Of a stretch of 58,055 bases of DNA, positions 8,268 to 16,904 are shown piece by piece. The notes under the pieces were generated by a model that was given only the letters and a program-made list of their open reading frames with translations, was not told the origin of the DNA and did no database searches. Position numbers and translations under genes: made by a program. How positions within the stretch are numbered: the first letter of the stretch is position 1; every line of letters begins with the position of its first letter. This stretch comes from an uncultured Acetatifactor sp. (lineage in GTDB: Bacteria; Bacillota; Clostridia; Lachnospirales; Lachnospiraceae), in NCBI GenBank assembly GCA_910584435.1, contig CAJUAP010000026.1, positions 1 to 58,055 on the forward strand, written 5' to 3'.

Positions 8268-10370
8268 ATGTACCAGACCTATGAGATGGAACTGGCCGGG
8301 CGTACACTGAGGGTTGATATTAACCGGGTGGGCAGACAGGCAAATGGATGTGCGTTTATGCATTATGGAGATACGGTTGTGCTCAGTACCGCGACCGCAT
8401 CCGAGAAGCCCAGGGAAGGCATTGACTTTTTCCCTTTGAGCGTGGAATTTGAAGAGAAATTATATGCTGTGGGCAAAATTCCGGGAGGATTTAATAAGAG
8501 AGAGGGAAAGGCAAGTGAAAATGCAATTTTGACCAGCCGTGTGATCGACAGGCCCATGCGCCCCCTGTTCCCTAAGGATTACCGCAATGATGTCACGCTG
8601 AACAATATGGTCATGAGCGTTGACCCCGCGTGCCGCCCGGAGCTGGTGGCCATGCTGGGTGCGGCGATTGCCACCTGCATTTCGGACATCCCTTTTGACG
8701 GTCCCTGCGCTATGACCCAGGTGGGCATGAAGGATGGCGTGTTCATTATCAATCCTTCTCAGGAGGAGTGGAAGAACGGGGATTTGAATTTGACCGTTGC
8801 TTCAACGAAAGAGAAGGTGATCATGATTGAGGCCGGAGCAAATGAAGTACCGGAAGATAGAATGATTGAGGCCATTTACAGGGCGCATGAGATCAATCAG
8901 ACGATTATTGCATTCATAGAGAAGATTGTCTCGGAGGTGGGCAAGAAGAAGCATGAGTATACCAGCTGTGCCGTACCGGAAGAGATGTTCGAGGAAATGA
9001 AGAGGGTGGTTGCGCCGGAAGATATGGAAGTGGCAGTATTTACGGACGATAAGCAGACCAGAGAAGAAAACATCAGGAAGATTACGGAGAAATTGGAGGA
9101 AGCTTTTGCCGGGAAAGAGGACTGGCTTGCAATGTTGGGAGAGGCTGTCTATCAGTATGAGAAGAAGACAGTCCGTAAGATGATATTAAAGGATCATAAG
9201 CGTCCGGACGGCCGTGAAATTACACAGATTCGTCCTCTGGCAGCGGAGGTGGACATCATTCCCCGTGTGCATGGTTCGGCTATGTTTACCCGCGGGCAGA
9301 CGCAGATTTGTAATATATGTACTTTGGCGCCGCTGTCGGAACAGCAGAAGATTGACGGCCTGGACGAGAATGAAGTGAGCAAGAGATATATGCATCATTA
9401 TAATTTCCCGTCTTATTCCGTGGGTGAGACCAAGCCTTCCAGGGGACCCGGAAGACGTGAGATTGGACACGGCGCACTGGCGGAGAGAGCATTGCTTCCG
9501 GTGCTTCCCAGTGAGGAAGAGTTCCCGTATGCCATCCGTACCGTATCCGAGACTTTTGAATCCAATGGCTCCACATCCATGGCATCCACCTGTGCTTCCT
9601 GTATGTCCCTGATGGCTGCGGGCGTACCCATTAAGAAAATGGTGGCCGGTATTTCCTGCGGACTGGTGACAGGGGATACGGATGACGACTTTGTACTGCT
9701 GACGGATATTCAGGGGCTGGAAGATTTCTTCGGGGATATGGACTTTAAGGTGACAGGTACTACAGAAGGAATTACAGCTATCCAGATGGATATTAAGATT
9801 CATGGGCTGACCAGACCTATTGTGGAAGGCGCGATTGCCAGGTGCAGGGAAGCAAGGCTGTTCATCATGGAGAATTGTATGAAGCCGGCGATTGCAGCTC
9901 CCAGGGCGGAAGTGGGCGCATATGCACCCAAGATTATATCTACACAGATTGACCCTGAGCGCATCGGTGATGTGGTAGGACAGAGGGGGAAGACCATCAA
10001 TGAGATCATTGCCCGTACAGGCGTTAAGATTGATATTACGGACGATGGCAGTGTATCCATATGCGGTACGGACAAGGCAATGATGTCCAAGGCATTGGAG
10101 ATGGTGAAGATTATTGTAACCGATTTTGAAGAAGGGCAGATTTTTAAAGGAAAAGTAATCAGTATCAAGGAATTCGGGGCATTTCTGGAATTTGCTCCCG
10201 GCAAGGAAGGGATGGTTCATATCTCCAAGATTGCCAAGGAAAGGATTAACCGTGTGGAGGATGTGCTGACATTGGGCGATGTGGTGACGGTAGTCTGCCT
10301 TGGAAAGGATAAAATGGGAAGAATCAGCTTTTCCATGAAAGATGTGGCACAGGATGTGAAGAAGCGGTAA
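8268..10370 (+). CDS. pnp: Polynucleotide phosphorylase
   Basis: A 3'-5' phosphorolytic exoribonuclease of 700 residues, the normal family length, acting in mRNA decay. Two RNase PH-like domains surround an alpha-helical segment. They are followed by a KH domain (VVGQRGKTINEIIARTG, near residues 565-580) and a C-terminal S1 domain (GAFLEFAPGKEGMVHISKI, near 635-655). ATG 8268 is chosen because GGAGG at 8258-8262 is correctly spaced and the protein then begins MYQTYEMELAGRTL as homologues do; an in-frame ATG at 8256 overlaps the ribosome binding site. It lies downstream of rpsO but behind a terminator, so it can be expressed by read-through or separately. Confidence 0.98.
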   Translation: MYQTYEMELAGRTLRVDINRVGRQANGCAFMHYGDTVVLSTATASEKPREGIDFFPLSVEFEEKLYAVGKIPGGFNKREGKASENAILTSRVIDRPMRPLFPKDYRNDVTLNNMVMSVDPACRPELVAMLGAAIATCISDIPFDGPCAMTQVGMKDGVFIINPSQEEWKNGDLNLTVASTKEKVIMIEAGANEVPEDRMIEAIYRAHEINQTIIAFIEKIVSEVGKKKHEYTSCAVPEEMFEEMKRVVAPEDMEVAVFTDDKQTREENIRKITEKLEEAFAGKEDWLAMLGEAVYQYEKKTVRKMILKDHKRPDGREITQIRPLAAEVDIIPRVHGSAMFTRGQTQICNICTLAPLSEQQKIDGLDENEVSKRYMHHYNFPSYSVGETKPSRGPGRREIGHGALAERALLPVLPSEEEFPYAIRTVSETFESNGSTSMASTCASCMSLMAAGVPIKKMVAGISCGLVTGDTDDDFVLLTDIQGLEDFFGDMDFKVTGTTEGITAIQMDIKIHGLTRPIVEGAIARCREARLFIMENCMKPAIAAPRAEVGAYAPKIISTQIDPERIGDVVGQRGKTINEIIARTGVKIDITDDGSVSICGTDKAMMSKALEMVKIIVTDFEEGQIFKGKVISIKEFGAFLEFAPGKEGMVHISKIAKERINRVEDVLTLGDVVTVVCLGKDKMGRISFSMKDVAQDVKKR

Positions 10371-10388
10371 GAGACTGCCGGTTTGAGT

Positions 10389-10416
10389 AAAGGAGGCTGT
10401 GAGTGCGGTCTCCTTT
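10389..10416 (+). terminator. Terminator-like hairpin after pnp
   Basis: AAAGGAG pairs with CTCCTTT across a short G-rich loop, 20 bases after the pnp stop. There is no long T tract after it, so termination may be partial. Confidence 0.5.
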
Positions 10417-10510
10417 GCCATATGATTCTATTGTTTGTTAAACTGGAAAACAGCAGGAAATCGTACTATGGCTGTATGAATTCCTGCCAGACGGGAATGG
10501 AGGACAAAAT

Positions 10511-11890
10511 ATGTTATCAAAGGAATTGGTCAAAGAGGCTTTGAGGCGTGCTTTGGCAACAGGCGCTGATTATGCGGAGGTATTCGCGGAACATACTCTG
10601 CATAAAATGATTACTTTGGTATCTGCAAGGACGGATACCATAAGTGACGCTGTTATCTCCGGTGTGGGGATTCGGATTTTTAAGGGGACCAGGTGTGTGT
10701 CAGGTTCGGCTTCTTCCCTTGCACCTGAGGCAGTGCTGGAATGTGCTTCCAAGGTAGCGGAAGCATTGTCGGAATCTGCAGTTATTTCGGATATTGTATT
10801 GAAGGAACGTCTCTTTGGGGACAGACATCCTGTGAAAGTGGTGCCTTCAAGCGTACCCAATGCGGATAAGATTGATTATATGCGTGAAGTGTGCCTGGCT
10901 GCAAAAGACTATCATGAAGAAATCACTCAGGTAACAGGGCGTTTCCTGGAGGTGGATCATAAGATTCTGATTGCTACCAGTGAAGGACTGTTTGCACAGG
11001 ACAGACAGATTCGCAGCAGGATATCTGCTTCGGCGATTGCCAGTAAGGACGGAGAGAATCAGACAGGAGGCGTGGGGCCTGGAGCCAGGAAGGGCATGGA
11101 ACTGCTGGAAGATTATGACCCGAAGGAATTGGGCAGGAAGGCTTCCAGGCAGGCGGTAACCATGCTTCATGCAGGTTATATTAAGGCCGGAACCATGCCT
11201 GTTGCAATTGAAAACGGATTTGGAGGCGTTATTTTCCATGAGGCATGCGGACATTCTCTGGAAGCTACCAGTGTGGCACTGGGATGTTCTCAGTTTGCCG
11301 GCAAGCTTGGAACCGTGATTGCAAATGCTAAAGTTACAGCCATTGATGACGGCACGATACCAAACGCGTGGGGATCCATTAATATTGATGATGAAGGTAC
11401 GCCGTCTCAGAAAAATGTGTTGATAGAAAACGGTGTGCTGAAGACATATATGATTGACAAACTGAACGGGCGCAGAATGGGAATGCGGTCCACAGGCAGC
11501 GCAAGACGGCAGAGCTATGAATATGCGCCTACTTCCAGGATGACGAATACATATATAGCGGCTGGCGAGGATAAGAATGAAGATATTATTGCTTCCATAG
11601 AATACGGCCTGTATGCAAAAGAGATGGGAGGCGGTTCCGTGAATCCTGCCACAGGGCAGTTTAACTTTGCCGTCAATGAAGGATATGTGATTAGAAACGG
11701 TAAAATCTGTGAACCTGTCCGTGGAGCAAGCCTGATTGGAAAAGGGTCCGAAGTGATTATGAACATAGATATGGTAGGACAGGATGTTGACAGAGGACAG
11801 GGCATGTGTGGTTCTGCCTCCGGAAGTATTCCTACTGATGTGGGGCAGCCATTAATCAGGGTGGCGTCAATCACGGTTGGGGGACGATAG
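10511..11890 (+). CDS. tldD: TldD family zinc metalloprotease
   Basis: A 459-residue cytoplasmic protease subunit. The segment VIFHEACGHSLEAT (around residues 240-254) contains the HExxxH zinc motif of TldD, and the second half has the Gly-rich repeats typical of the TldD/PmbA fold (GGGSVNPATGQFNF, GSASGSIPTDVGQP). In known systems TldD pairs with TldE/PmbA, cleaves unstructured peptides and matures some ribosomally made peptides such as microcin B17. The start is ATG 10511 behind TGGAGG. The PmbA-like partner follows after a 250-base gap holding a structured repeat. A role in processing a product of the upstream island is possible but not supported by the gap and separate context. Confidence 0.93.
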   Translation: MLSKELVKEALRRALATGADYAEVFAEHTLHKMITLVSARTDTISDAVISGVGIRIFKGTRCVSGSASSLAPEAVLECASKVAEALSESAVISDIVLKERLFGDRHPVKVVPSSVPNADKIDYMREVCLAAKDYHEEITQVTGRFLEVDHKILIATSEGLFAQDRQIRSRISASAIASKDGENQTGGVGPGARKGMELLEDYDPKELGRKASRQAVTMLHAGYIKAGTMPVAIENGFGGVIFHEACGHSLEATSVALGCSQFAGKLGTVIANAKVTAIDDGTIPNAWGSINIDDEGTPSQKNVLIENGVLKTYMIDKLNGRRMGMRSTGSARRQSYEYAPTSRMTNTYIAAGEDKNEDIIASIEYGLYAKEMGGGSVNPATGQFNFAVNEGYVIRNGKICEPVRGASLIGKGSEVIMNIDMVGQDVDRGQGMCGSASGSIPTDVGQPLIRVASITVGGR

Positions 11891-11955
11891 GATTCATCCG
11901 CAGGAAGTTCCAGAATCCGCAGTGCGGTATGTGGAAAATGTAAAAGTCCAGCAAA

Positions 11956-12079
11956 GAAATGTCAAGAGGAAATATAAAACAGTCTCGGAACGGAGGTGCC
12001 CGGAAGGAAATTTCAGCTGCGCCCTTTGCAGATGAAATCTCCTTTCCTGGTTAGGGCACCGGAGTGGAGAGACCGGAAC
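11956..12079 (+). repeat. Structured dispersed repeat, copy A
   Basis: This ~124-bp element is shared with 28,000-28,120. Both copies carry the left flank GAAATGTCAAGAGGAAAT, the motif ACAGTCTCGGAACGGA, the loop TGCGCCCTTTGCA and the right flank GGAGTGGAGAG. Copy A folds with an outer stem GGTGCCC (11,995-12,001) / GGGCACC (12,054-12,060) and an inner ATTTCA/TGAAAT-type stem around the conserved loop. The stem sequences differ from copy B while pairing is kept, pointing to selection on RNA or single-stranded DNA structure. It lies in the tldD-pmbA gap, ending ~60 bases before pmbA. Confidence 0.8.
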
Positions 12080-12080
12080 A

Positions 12081-12120
12081 AGTTCTCGCAAGCGGGAATA
12101 AGTTCTCGCAAGCGAGAACT
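12081..12120 (+). repeat. 20-bp tandem repeat with hairpin upstream of pmbA
   Basis: AGTTCTCGCAAGCG occurs twice in direct repeat (12,081 and 12,101). The second copy completes a hairpin, AGTTCTCGC/GCGAGAACT, with a very tight turn (12,101-12,120). It could be a regulatory site for pmbA or the tail of the adjoining repeat element; copy B of that element lacks it. Confidence 0.7.
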
Positions 12121-12138
12121 GGAACAGGAGAGGTTAAA

Positions 12139-13545
12139 ATGACATATCAGGAATTTAAAAAGGCCGTGATTGGGATTGCAATGGAAAAGCAGATCTCGGA
12201 TTATGAGCTTTATTATACGGAAGGTGATGCTGCCTCCGTGGAGATTTTCAAGGAAGAGATTAAGAGCTATAAGACAGAGAGCAGTAAGGGAATTTGCTTT
12301 CGATGCATTGTGGACGGCAAGGCCGGGTATGCGTCTACGGAGAATCTGACAGAAGAGGAAGCAGAATCTCTGGTGATTCGTGCATTGGAAAACGCAAAAT
12401 CCATAGAGAGCAGTGAACAGAGTTTCCTTCATAACACAGGGGATACCTACGCCGTGTGTGAAGCAGATACAACATCTGTGCCCACAGGTGCGGAGCTTGT
12501 GGATGCGGCAATGGAGATTCAGAAGGAAATGTACCATGCGGATACTCGTGTGGCAGACGGTACGCAGACGGATTTCGGACATGGACGGGATCGCTATGCA
12601 CTGTATAATTCCAACGGACTGGATCTGGAAGATACGGTATCCTATACATTCTGCTACGCCTCTGCGCTGGCGTCGGACGGCGGTGAGATGTACAACGGCG
12701 GCAAGAGCAAAATAGGTAAACTGCAGGAATTTGATTTAAAGGATATTGCAGGAAAAGCGGTGGAGGATGCTGTGTCTACCATTGGCGCGGAGAGCGTTGA
12801 GAGCGGCAGGTATACGATTGTGCTCTCCAATGAAGTGATGGCTACACTGCTGCAGACGTATGCTCCTGTTTTTTCCGCTGAAAATGCACAGAAAGGGCTG
12901 TCGCTGCTGAAGGGGAAAGAGGGAGAGAAGATTGCAGCGGATTTCATTACCATCACGGACGACCCCTTGTATCAAGACAGTGTGCAGAAGAGAACCTTTG
13001 ACGGTGAGGGTGTTGCCACTTATGCGAAAAATGTGGTGGAAAACGGGACACTGACCACATTGCTCCACAACCTGAAGACTGCTGCCATTGCAGGGGTAAA
13101 ATCTACAGGAAATGCCAGCAAAGCTTCTTATGCTTCCGTAGTTGGTGTGAGTCCTTTTATCTTCTACATGCATCCTGCGCAGGACACAATGGAAGAGGGG
13201 CATTCCATGGAAGAGGGGCATTCCATGGAAGGAGGGCATTCCATGGAAGGAGGGTCTTCTGTGGAAAGTTTATTTGAACAGGCAGAGGATGGTATCTATG
13301 TGACGGATATATCCGGTCTCCATGCCGGAGCTAACCCGGTGACAGGTGATTTCTCCCTCTTGTCCAAAGGATTTTTAATTAAAGAGGGCAAAAAATCAAC
13401 GCCGATTAAAAATTTTACCATGTCAGGAAATTTCTTTACGCTTCTGAAAGAAATTGAGACTTTGGGGGGAGATTTGGAATTTCTGCGTGGCAGATACGGC
13501 GCTCCTTCCGCACTGATAAGAAATATTGCCATAGCAGGAAAATAG
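12139..13545 (+). CDS. pmbA: PmbA/TldE family protease partner protein
   Basis: A 468-residue homologue of PmbA/TldE, the partner of TldD that lacks the zinc-binding HExxxH. Gly-rich fold segments such as ISGLHAGANPVTGDFSLLSKG near the C-terminus match the family. I set the start at ATG 12,139, behind AGGAGAGG; an in-frame ATG at 12,064 would add 25 residues encoded by the upstream repeat and is rejected. An in-frame 18-bp tandem repeat (13,189-13,260) inserts four copies of a hexapeptide like MEEGHS. It lies in a region corresponding to a surface loop and brings extra His residues, a feature not usual in this family. Confidence 0.9.
   Translation: MTYQEFKKAVIGIAMEKQISDYELYYTEGDAASVEIFKEEIKSYKTESSKGICFRCIVDGKAGYASTENLTEEEAESLVIRALENAKSIESSEQSFLHNTGDTYAVCEADTTSVPTGAELVDAAMEIQKEMYHADTRVADGTQTDFGHGRDRYALYNSNGLDLEDTVSYTFCYASALASDGGEMYNGGKSKIGKLQEFDLKDIAGKAVEDAVSTIGAESVESGRYTIVLSNEVMATLLQTYAPVFSAENAQKGLSLLKGKEGEKIAADFITITDDPLYQDSVQKRTFDGEGVATYAKNVVENGTLTTLLHNLKTAAIAGVKSTGNASKASYASVVGVSPFIFYMHPAQDTMEEGHSMEEGHSMEGGHSMEGGSSVESLFEQAEDGIYVTDISGLHAGANPVTGDFSLLSKGFLIKEGKKSTPIKNFTMSGNFFTLLKEIETLGGDLEFLRGRYGAPSALIRNIAIAGK
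13189..13260 (+). repeat. In-frame 18-bp tandem repeat inside pmbA
   Basis: Four consecutive 18-bp units (ATGGAAGAGGGGCATTCC and variants) start at 13,189, 13,207, 13,225 and 13,243. They encode MEEGHS, MEEGHS, MEGGHS and MEGGSS. The near-identity of the units suggests recent slippage and probable copy-number variation between strains. Confidence 0.95.
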
Positions 13546-13596
13546 AAGGATGCGAAGAAAACATCAGAGGCAGAACCGGAAGGGAGGAAATCAGAA

Positions 13597-14178
13597 GTGG
13601 ATCAATTGATGGAATTACTGAGAACACGCAGAACTTATCGCAGATTTGAGCAGAAGGAGATTCCGGAAGAGGTACTTACGGACATACTTACGGCTGCCAG
13701 GCTTGCTTCCAGTGCGGCCAACAGACAGCCTTTAAGCTATATTGTGATCAAAGAGCCGGAAGCGGTGGCGGATGTGTTCGCACATACCAAATGGGCAGGG
13801 GCATTGCCGCCTGAAGTGGGACAGCCCAAAGAGAAGGAACGGCCGGTGCTTTTTATTGCGGTAATAGAGAATCTGGATATCAATAAGGACTGTGATACGG
13901 ATGCAGGTCTTGCCATCAGCAATATGACATTGGCTGCGTGGAACAGAGGTGTGGGAAGCTGTATGATAGGCGCATGCAATAAACAGGCGCTTTCGGAGAT
14001 GTTCGGACTGCAGGAGAATCAAAAGCTGCACACGGTGGTGGCGTTCGGCTATCCTTCCCATGAGAGCCATATTGTGGATATGGAGTCTCCGGAACAGTTC
14101 AAATATTATCTGGATGAGAAAAAGGATTATGTGGTTCCTAAGAGGAAGCTTTCGGATGTGGTGCGCTGCTATCCGTAA
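13597..14178 (+). CDS. Nitroreductase family protein
   Basis: A 193-residue flavoenzyme of the nitroreductase fold, which uses FMN and NAD(P)H to reduce varied substrates. The N-terminus MELLRTRRTYRRFEQKEIPEE and the segment AARLASSAANRQP are the phosphate-binding part of the FMN site. Later, the region around LAAWNRGVGSCMIGA and AFGYPSH follows the family pattern. The start is GTG 13,597 with GGGAGG about 10 bases upstream; no better ATG precedes the conserved N-terminus. It lies 50 bases after pmbA and is followed by a good terminator, so it may be the last gene of that transcript. The physiological substrate cannot be told from sequence. Confidence 0.9.
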   Translation: MDQLMELLRTRRTYRRFEQKEIPEEVLTDILTAARLASSAANRQPLSYIVIKEPEAVADVFAHTKWAGALPPEVGQPKEKERPVLFIAVIENLDINKDCDTDAGLAISNMTLAAWNRGVGSCMIGACNKQALSEMFGLQENQKLHTVVAFGYPSHESHIVDMESPEQFKYYLDEKKDYVVPKRKLSDVVRCYP

Positions 14179-14241
14179 ATGGATAAAATGAATGATATAA
14201 TCATATGAAATGATTTTGCGCAGAACGGTCAGTTTTAAATA

Positions 14242-14273
14242 TAAAAAGGGAGCATTATTGTTCCCTTTTTTTA
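14242..14273 (+). terminator. Intrinsic terminator after the nitroreductase gene
   Basis: AAAAAGGGA pairs with TCCCTTTTT across a short loop, and the 3' arm runs straight into a T-rich tract. The A-rich 5' arm would also allow termination on the other strand. Confidence 0.9.
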
Positions 14274-14457
14274 TATTTCTTTATTTTTATTTAATTGCAT
14301 TTCTCGTGATTTAGTTTAATATTTATCATAGATGCCGTTAGAGGCGGCATGATACAGTACGCAGGTCTTGCAAAACGGCAGGACGGTACGCCGTCTTTGG
14401 AGCGAAGTTTTTGCTTCGCGGTAAGGGCCGGCTGAATTGTCACAGGAATTGTTCATC
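14274..14457. other. Intergenic region with several hairpins
   Basis: No gene is visible. After an A+T-rich stretch come three short hairpins: ATGCCG/CGGCAT near 14,332-14,351, GACGG/CCGTC near 14,383-14,396, and GCGAAG/CTTCGC near 14,402-14,419. It ends GGCTGAATTGTCAC, which resembles the right ends (GGCTGAACTGTTAC) of the elements at 32,506 and 42,347, so it may be a decayed relative. Confidence 0.35.
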
Positions 14458-14471
14458 AGGAGGAAATGAAG

Positions 14472-14864
14472 ATGAGAGAGAAATTGCAGCGTTTTATGTA
14501 CGGACGTTACGGAATGGATCGTTTGAACCAGGTTTTGATGTGCTGTGCATTTGTGTGTCTGATTTTTTCCCTTTTCGGCAGCGGGGTGGGATACATAATT
14601 GCGACTGCCGCAATGTTCTATGCATATTTCCGTATGTTCTCCAGAAATGCAGGGAAGCGTTCCACGGAAAACAACTGGTATCTGAAACAGGAAATGAAGT
14701 TCAGGGGTTTTTTGGAGAAGAAAAAGAGAGCCGTTGTTCAGCACAAAGGATATCACATATACAAATGTCCTAAATGCAGACAGAAGATTCGTGTCCCCAG
14801 GGGAAAAGGTAAGATAGCCATCAGCTGTAGAAAATGCGGAAATGAATTTATTAAGAGGAGTTGA
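14472..14864 (+). CDS. Small membrane protein with C-terminal zinc ribbon
   Basis: About 130 residues with two hydrophobic segments between residues ~20 and 55 and a C-terminal four-cysteine zinc ribbon (YKCPKCRQKI, then ISCRKCGNEF). I choose ATG 14,472 because AGGAGG at 14,458-14,463 is 8 bases away; the ATG at 14,466 is too close. The next gene's probable start lies 11 bases after this stop, so the two are cotranscribed. I do not recognise a named family. The layout, membrane anchor plus zinc ribbon next to DUF5685 and a J-domain protein, suggests a role in protein handling or assembly at the membrane, but that is inference. Confidence 0.8.
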   Translation: MREKLQRFMYGRYGMDRLNQVLMCCAFVCLIFSLFGSGVGYIIATAAMFYAYFRMFSRNAGKRSTENNWYLKQEMKFRGFLEKKKRAVVQHKGYHIYKCPKCRQKIRVPRGKGKIAISCRKCGNEFIKRS

Positions 14865-14874
14865 AATACAGTAC

Positions 14875-15771
14875 ATGTTCGGATATATTATTGTCAATAA
14901 GGCCGAAATGAAATTCAAAGAATTTGATATTTACCATTCTTTCTATTGCGGTATCTGCCGTGACCTGAAGAGAAAATACGGTGTGTGCGGACGGATTTCC
15001 CTCAGCTATGACATGACATTTCTGGCAATTCTGCTTACAGGGCTGTATGAGCCTGAGACAAAGCAATCGGTTTTTAAATGCGCACTTCACCCTTTTGAGA
15101 GCCATGAAGCCAGAAATAATACTTTTACGGAATATGCAGCGGATATGAATGTACTTTTTGCCTGTTATAAATGCCATGACGACTGGGAGGATGAGAAGAA
15201 ATTAGGGAAACTCCTGTATGGCAGACTGTTAGAGAAGAAGACGGGGAAGCTGAAGGAATGCTATGCACAGAAACTTAGAAATATCAATCTGCTGATGCAG
15301 AATTTTTCGGATGCGGAGAAATCTTTGGATGCAGGGAAGACATCAGGAGAGGGGAACTCTATTCGGGCGGAGCAGTCGGCGCATGTGGAAATTGATACTT
15401 TGGGAGGACTGTTCGGCAGGGTTATGGCTGAAATCGTAACCGTGAGGGAAGATGAGTGGGCGGAAAACCTGCGGCGTTTCGGTTTTTTCCTGGGCAAGTT
15501 TATTTACCTTTGCGATGCCTATGAGGATGTGGAGACGGACATTCGGAAAGGAACGCCGAATCCGCTGAAGAGCCTGTTTGCGAAGCCGAACTTTGAAGAG
15601 GAATGCAGAGCAATTTTGATGATGATGATGTCGGAATGCTGTAAAGAGTTTGAAAAGCTTCCTATTCTGGAAAACGTGGAAATACTGCGCAATATTCTCT
15701 ATTCCGGTGTGTGGTGCAGGTATGAATCCATCCGGGAAAAGCGTGAGCAGAGCAGGCATGGCCGGATTTGA
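14875..15771 (+). CDS. DUF5685 family protein
   Basis: A 298-residue protein that matches DUF5685 in its opening MFGYIIVNKAEMK and the Cys-rich segment FYCGICRDLKRKYG, followed by a mostly helical body. Further Cys and His residues (CALHPFE, CYKCHDDWED) suggest a metal site. I place the start at ATG 14,875 because homologues begin MFGY. The best ribosome binding site (AGAGGAG, ending 14,860) is rather far, so an upstream start at 14,842 overlapping the zinc-ribbon gene cannot be excluded. The function of DUF5685 is unknown. A 27-base gap to the J-domain gene supports one operon. Confidence 0.82.
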   Translation: MFGYIIVNKAEMKFKEFDIYHSFYCGICRDLKRKYGVCGRISLSYDMTFLAILLTGLYEPETKQSVFKCALHPFESHEARNNTFTEYAADMNVLFACYKCHDDWEDEKKLGKLLYGRLLEKKTGKLKECYAQKLRNINLLMQNFSDAEKSLDAGKTSGEGNSIRAEQSAHVEIDTLGGLFGRVMAEIVTVREDEWAENLRRFGFFLGKFIYLCDAYEDVETDIRKGTPNPLKSLFAKPNFEEECRAILMMMMSECCKEFEKLPILENVEILRNILYSGVWCRYESIREKREQSRHGRI

Positions 15772-15798
15772 CAACAGACGGAAACGGAGATTAGTGAT

Positions 15799-16590
15799 AT
15801 GTATGACCCATATGGTGTGCTGGGAGTAAGCAGAAATGCTTCCGAGGAAGAGATTAAAAAAGCATATAAAGCCTTAAGCCGCAAATATCATCCTGATGCC
15901 AATATCAATCATCCGAACAAAGCGGAGATGGAAGAAAGATTTAAACAAATTCAGGCCGCTTATCAGCAGATTATGAAAGAACGGACTTCGGGGTACGGGG
16001 GAAATTACGGCGGTTATGGGAGAAGCGGTTCTGGAGGGCAGGGGTACGGAAGCGGCAGTTATGGCGGTTCTGATTATGGAAGGGGCGCTGACGGGAATTA
16101 CGGCCAAAGGAGCGGCGCTTATGGAGGATTTGACTATGGGGCCTTCGGAGGGTTTGGATTCGGAGGATTCGGACAGGGCCAGGAAGCCGGATATGAAGAG
16201 GATAATCATCTTCGGGCGGCAGGAAACTATATCCGCAACGGCTATTACAAGGAAGCCAGGACTGCACTGGAAGGAGTTGCAGAACGGGAACGGGGTGCCA
16301 GATGGTATTATTACAGTGCCATCTCACATTCAGGGCTGGGCAATAATGTAGCGGCATTGGAACATGCGAAGCGTGCCGCAGCAATGGAACCGGAAAATGT
16401 GAATTATAGAAGCCTTGTGCAGCAGTTTGAAAGCGGAGGCAGCTGGTATGAGCGGCGCCAGGCAGCTTACGGCTATCCGGTATTTGGCGGCGGTAATTTC
16501 TGTGTGAAAATCTGGCTTGCCAATATGATATGCAATGTCTGCTGTCTGGGAGGCGGCTGCTGCGGCGGACATGGGATGTACTATTGTTAG
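15799..16590 (+). CDS. J-domain (DnaJ-like) protein with Gly-rich linker and helical repeat
   Basis: A 263-residue co-chaperone-like protein. Residues 1-70 are a J domain with the essential HPD (KYHPDANINHP), which in known proteins stimulates the ATPase of an Hsp70. Next comes a Gly/Tyr-rich low-complexity linker (~70-130), then a TPR-like helical segment (~135-210, YIRNGYYKEARTALEGV and LEHAKRAAAMEPENV). The C-terminus is Cys-rich with six cysteines in the last ~25 residues (CNVCCLGGGCCGGHGMYYC). It lacks the DnaJ zinc fingers and substrate domain, so it is not DnaJ itself. The final gene of the zinc-ribbon/DUF5685 trio; a specialised Hsp70 recruitment role is inferred. Confidence 0.88.
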   Translation: MYDPYGVLGVSRNASEEEIKKAYKALSRKYHPDANINHPNKAEMEERFKQIQAAYQQIMKERTSGYGGNYGGYGRSGSGGQGYGSGSYGGSDYGRGADGNYGQRSGAYGGFDYGAFGGFGFGGFGQGQEAGYEEDNHLRAAGNYIRNGYYKEARTALEGVAERERGARWYYYSAISHSGLGNNVAALEHAKRAAAMEPENVNYRSLVQQFESGGSWYERRQAAYGYPVFGGGNFCVKIWLANMICNVCCLGGGCCGGHGMYYC

Positions 16591-16904
16591 AATGAGGATG
16601 TTATTGACACTGCACTGGCTGTAAAGTGAATACAGATATGAAAATAAGAACAGCCGGGCCGGGGTGGTATGGGATTGTACAAAGCAATTCCTGCAATTTA
16701 GTCCGGCTTTAGCAATTCATGCAGAAGCAATTGTTCGTAATCCTAAACGGGTACAGAATACTGAAATAGGAAAAAAGTGGCAGTGTTAATCTATGCAATG
16801 AAGCGGTTTGAAAGACTTGACAAAGAGCAGCCTGAGGCAATGGAAAAATTGTCGGATACGAAATGAATATAGGCAATCGTATAAAATACATCAATACCTC
16901 CCTC
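16591..16904. other. Gene-poor region upstream of nrdD
   Basis: No convincing gene. AGCCGG near 16,651 and CCGGCT near 16,702 could pair across a long loop as a weak terminator for the J-domain gene. A 22-codon open frame at 16,798-16,866 has no ribosome binding site and no recognised family; it may be chance or a remnant. Confidence 0.4.

Noticed and set aside
9186..10421. A 411-codon open frame on the minus strand opposite pnp
   Set aside because: It is fully antisense to the conserved pnp frame, has His/Cys-rich composition typical of antisense shadows and no ribosome binding site.
11894..12091. Minus-strand open frame over the structured repeat; a similar peptide is read from the other copy near 28,020-28,120
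   Set aside because: The shared peptide comes from the repeat DNA itself; the changes between copies preserve base pairing rather than codons.
12081..12120. CRISPR-like direct repeats
   Set aside because: Only two 14-bp copies with a 6-bp gap; no spacer pattern and no cas genes in the window.
10511..13545. TldD/PmbA as the maturation protease of the upstream natural-product island
   Set aside because: They are separated by rpsO and pnp with their own signals and are common housekeeping genes; no precursor peptide is visible.
16798..16866. 22-codon frame starting MKRFERLDKEQ
   Set aside because: Too short, no ribosome binding site, no recognisable family.
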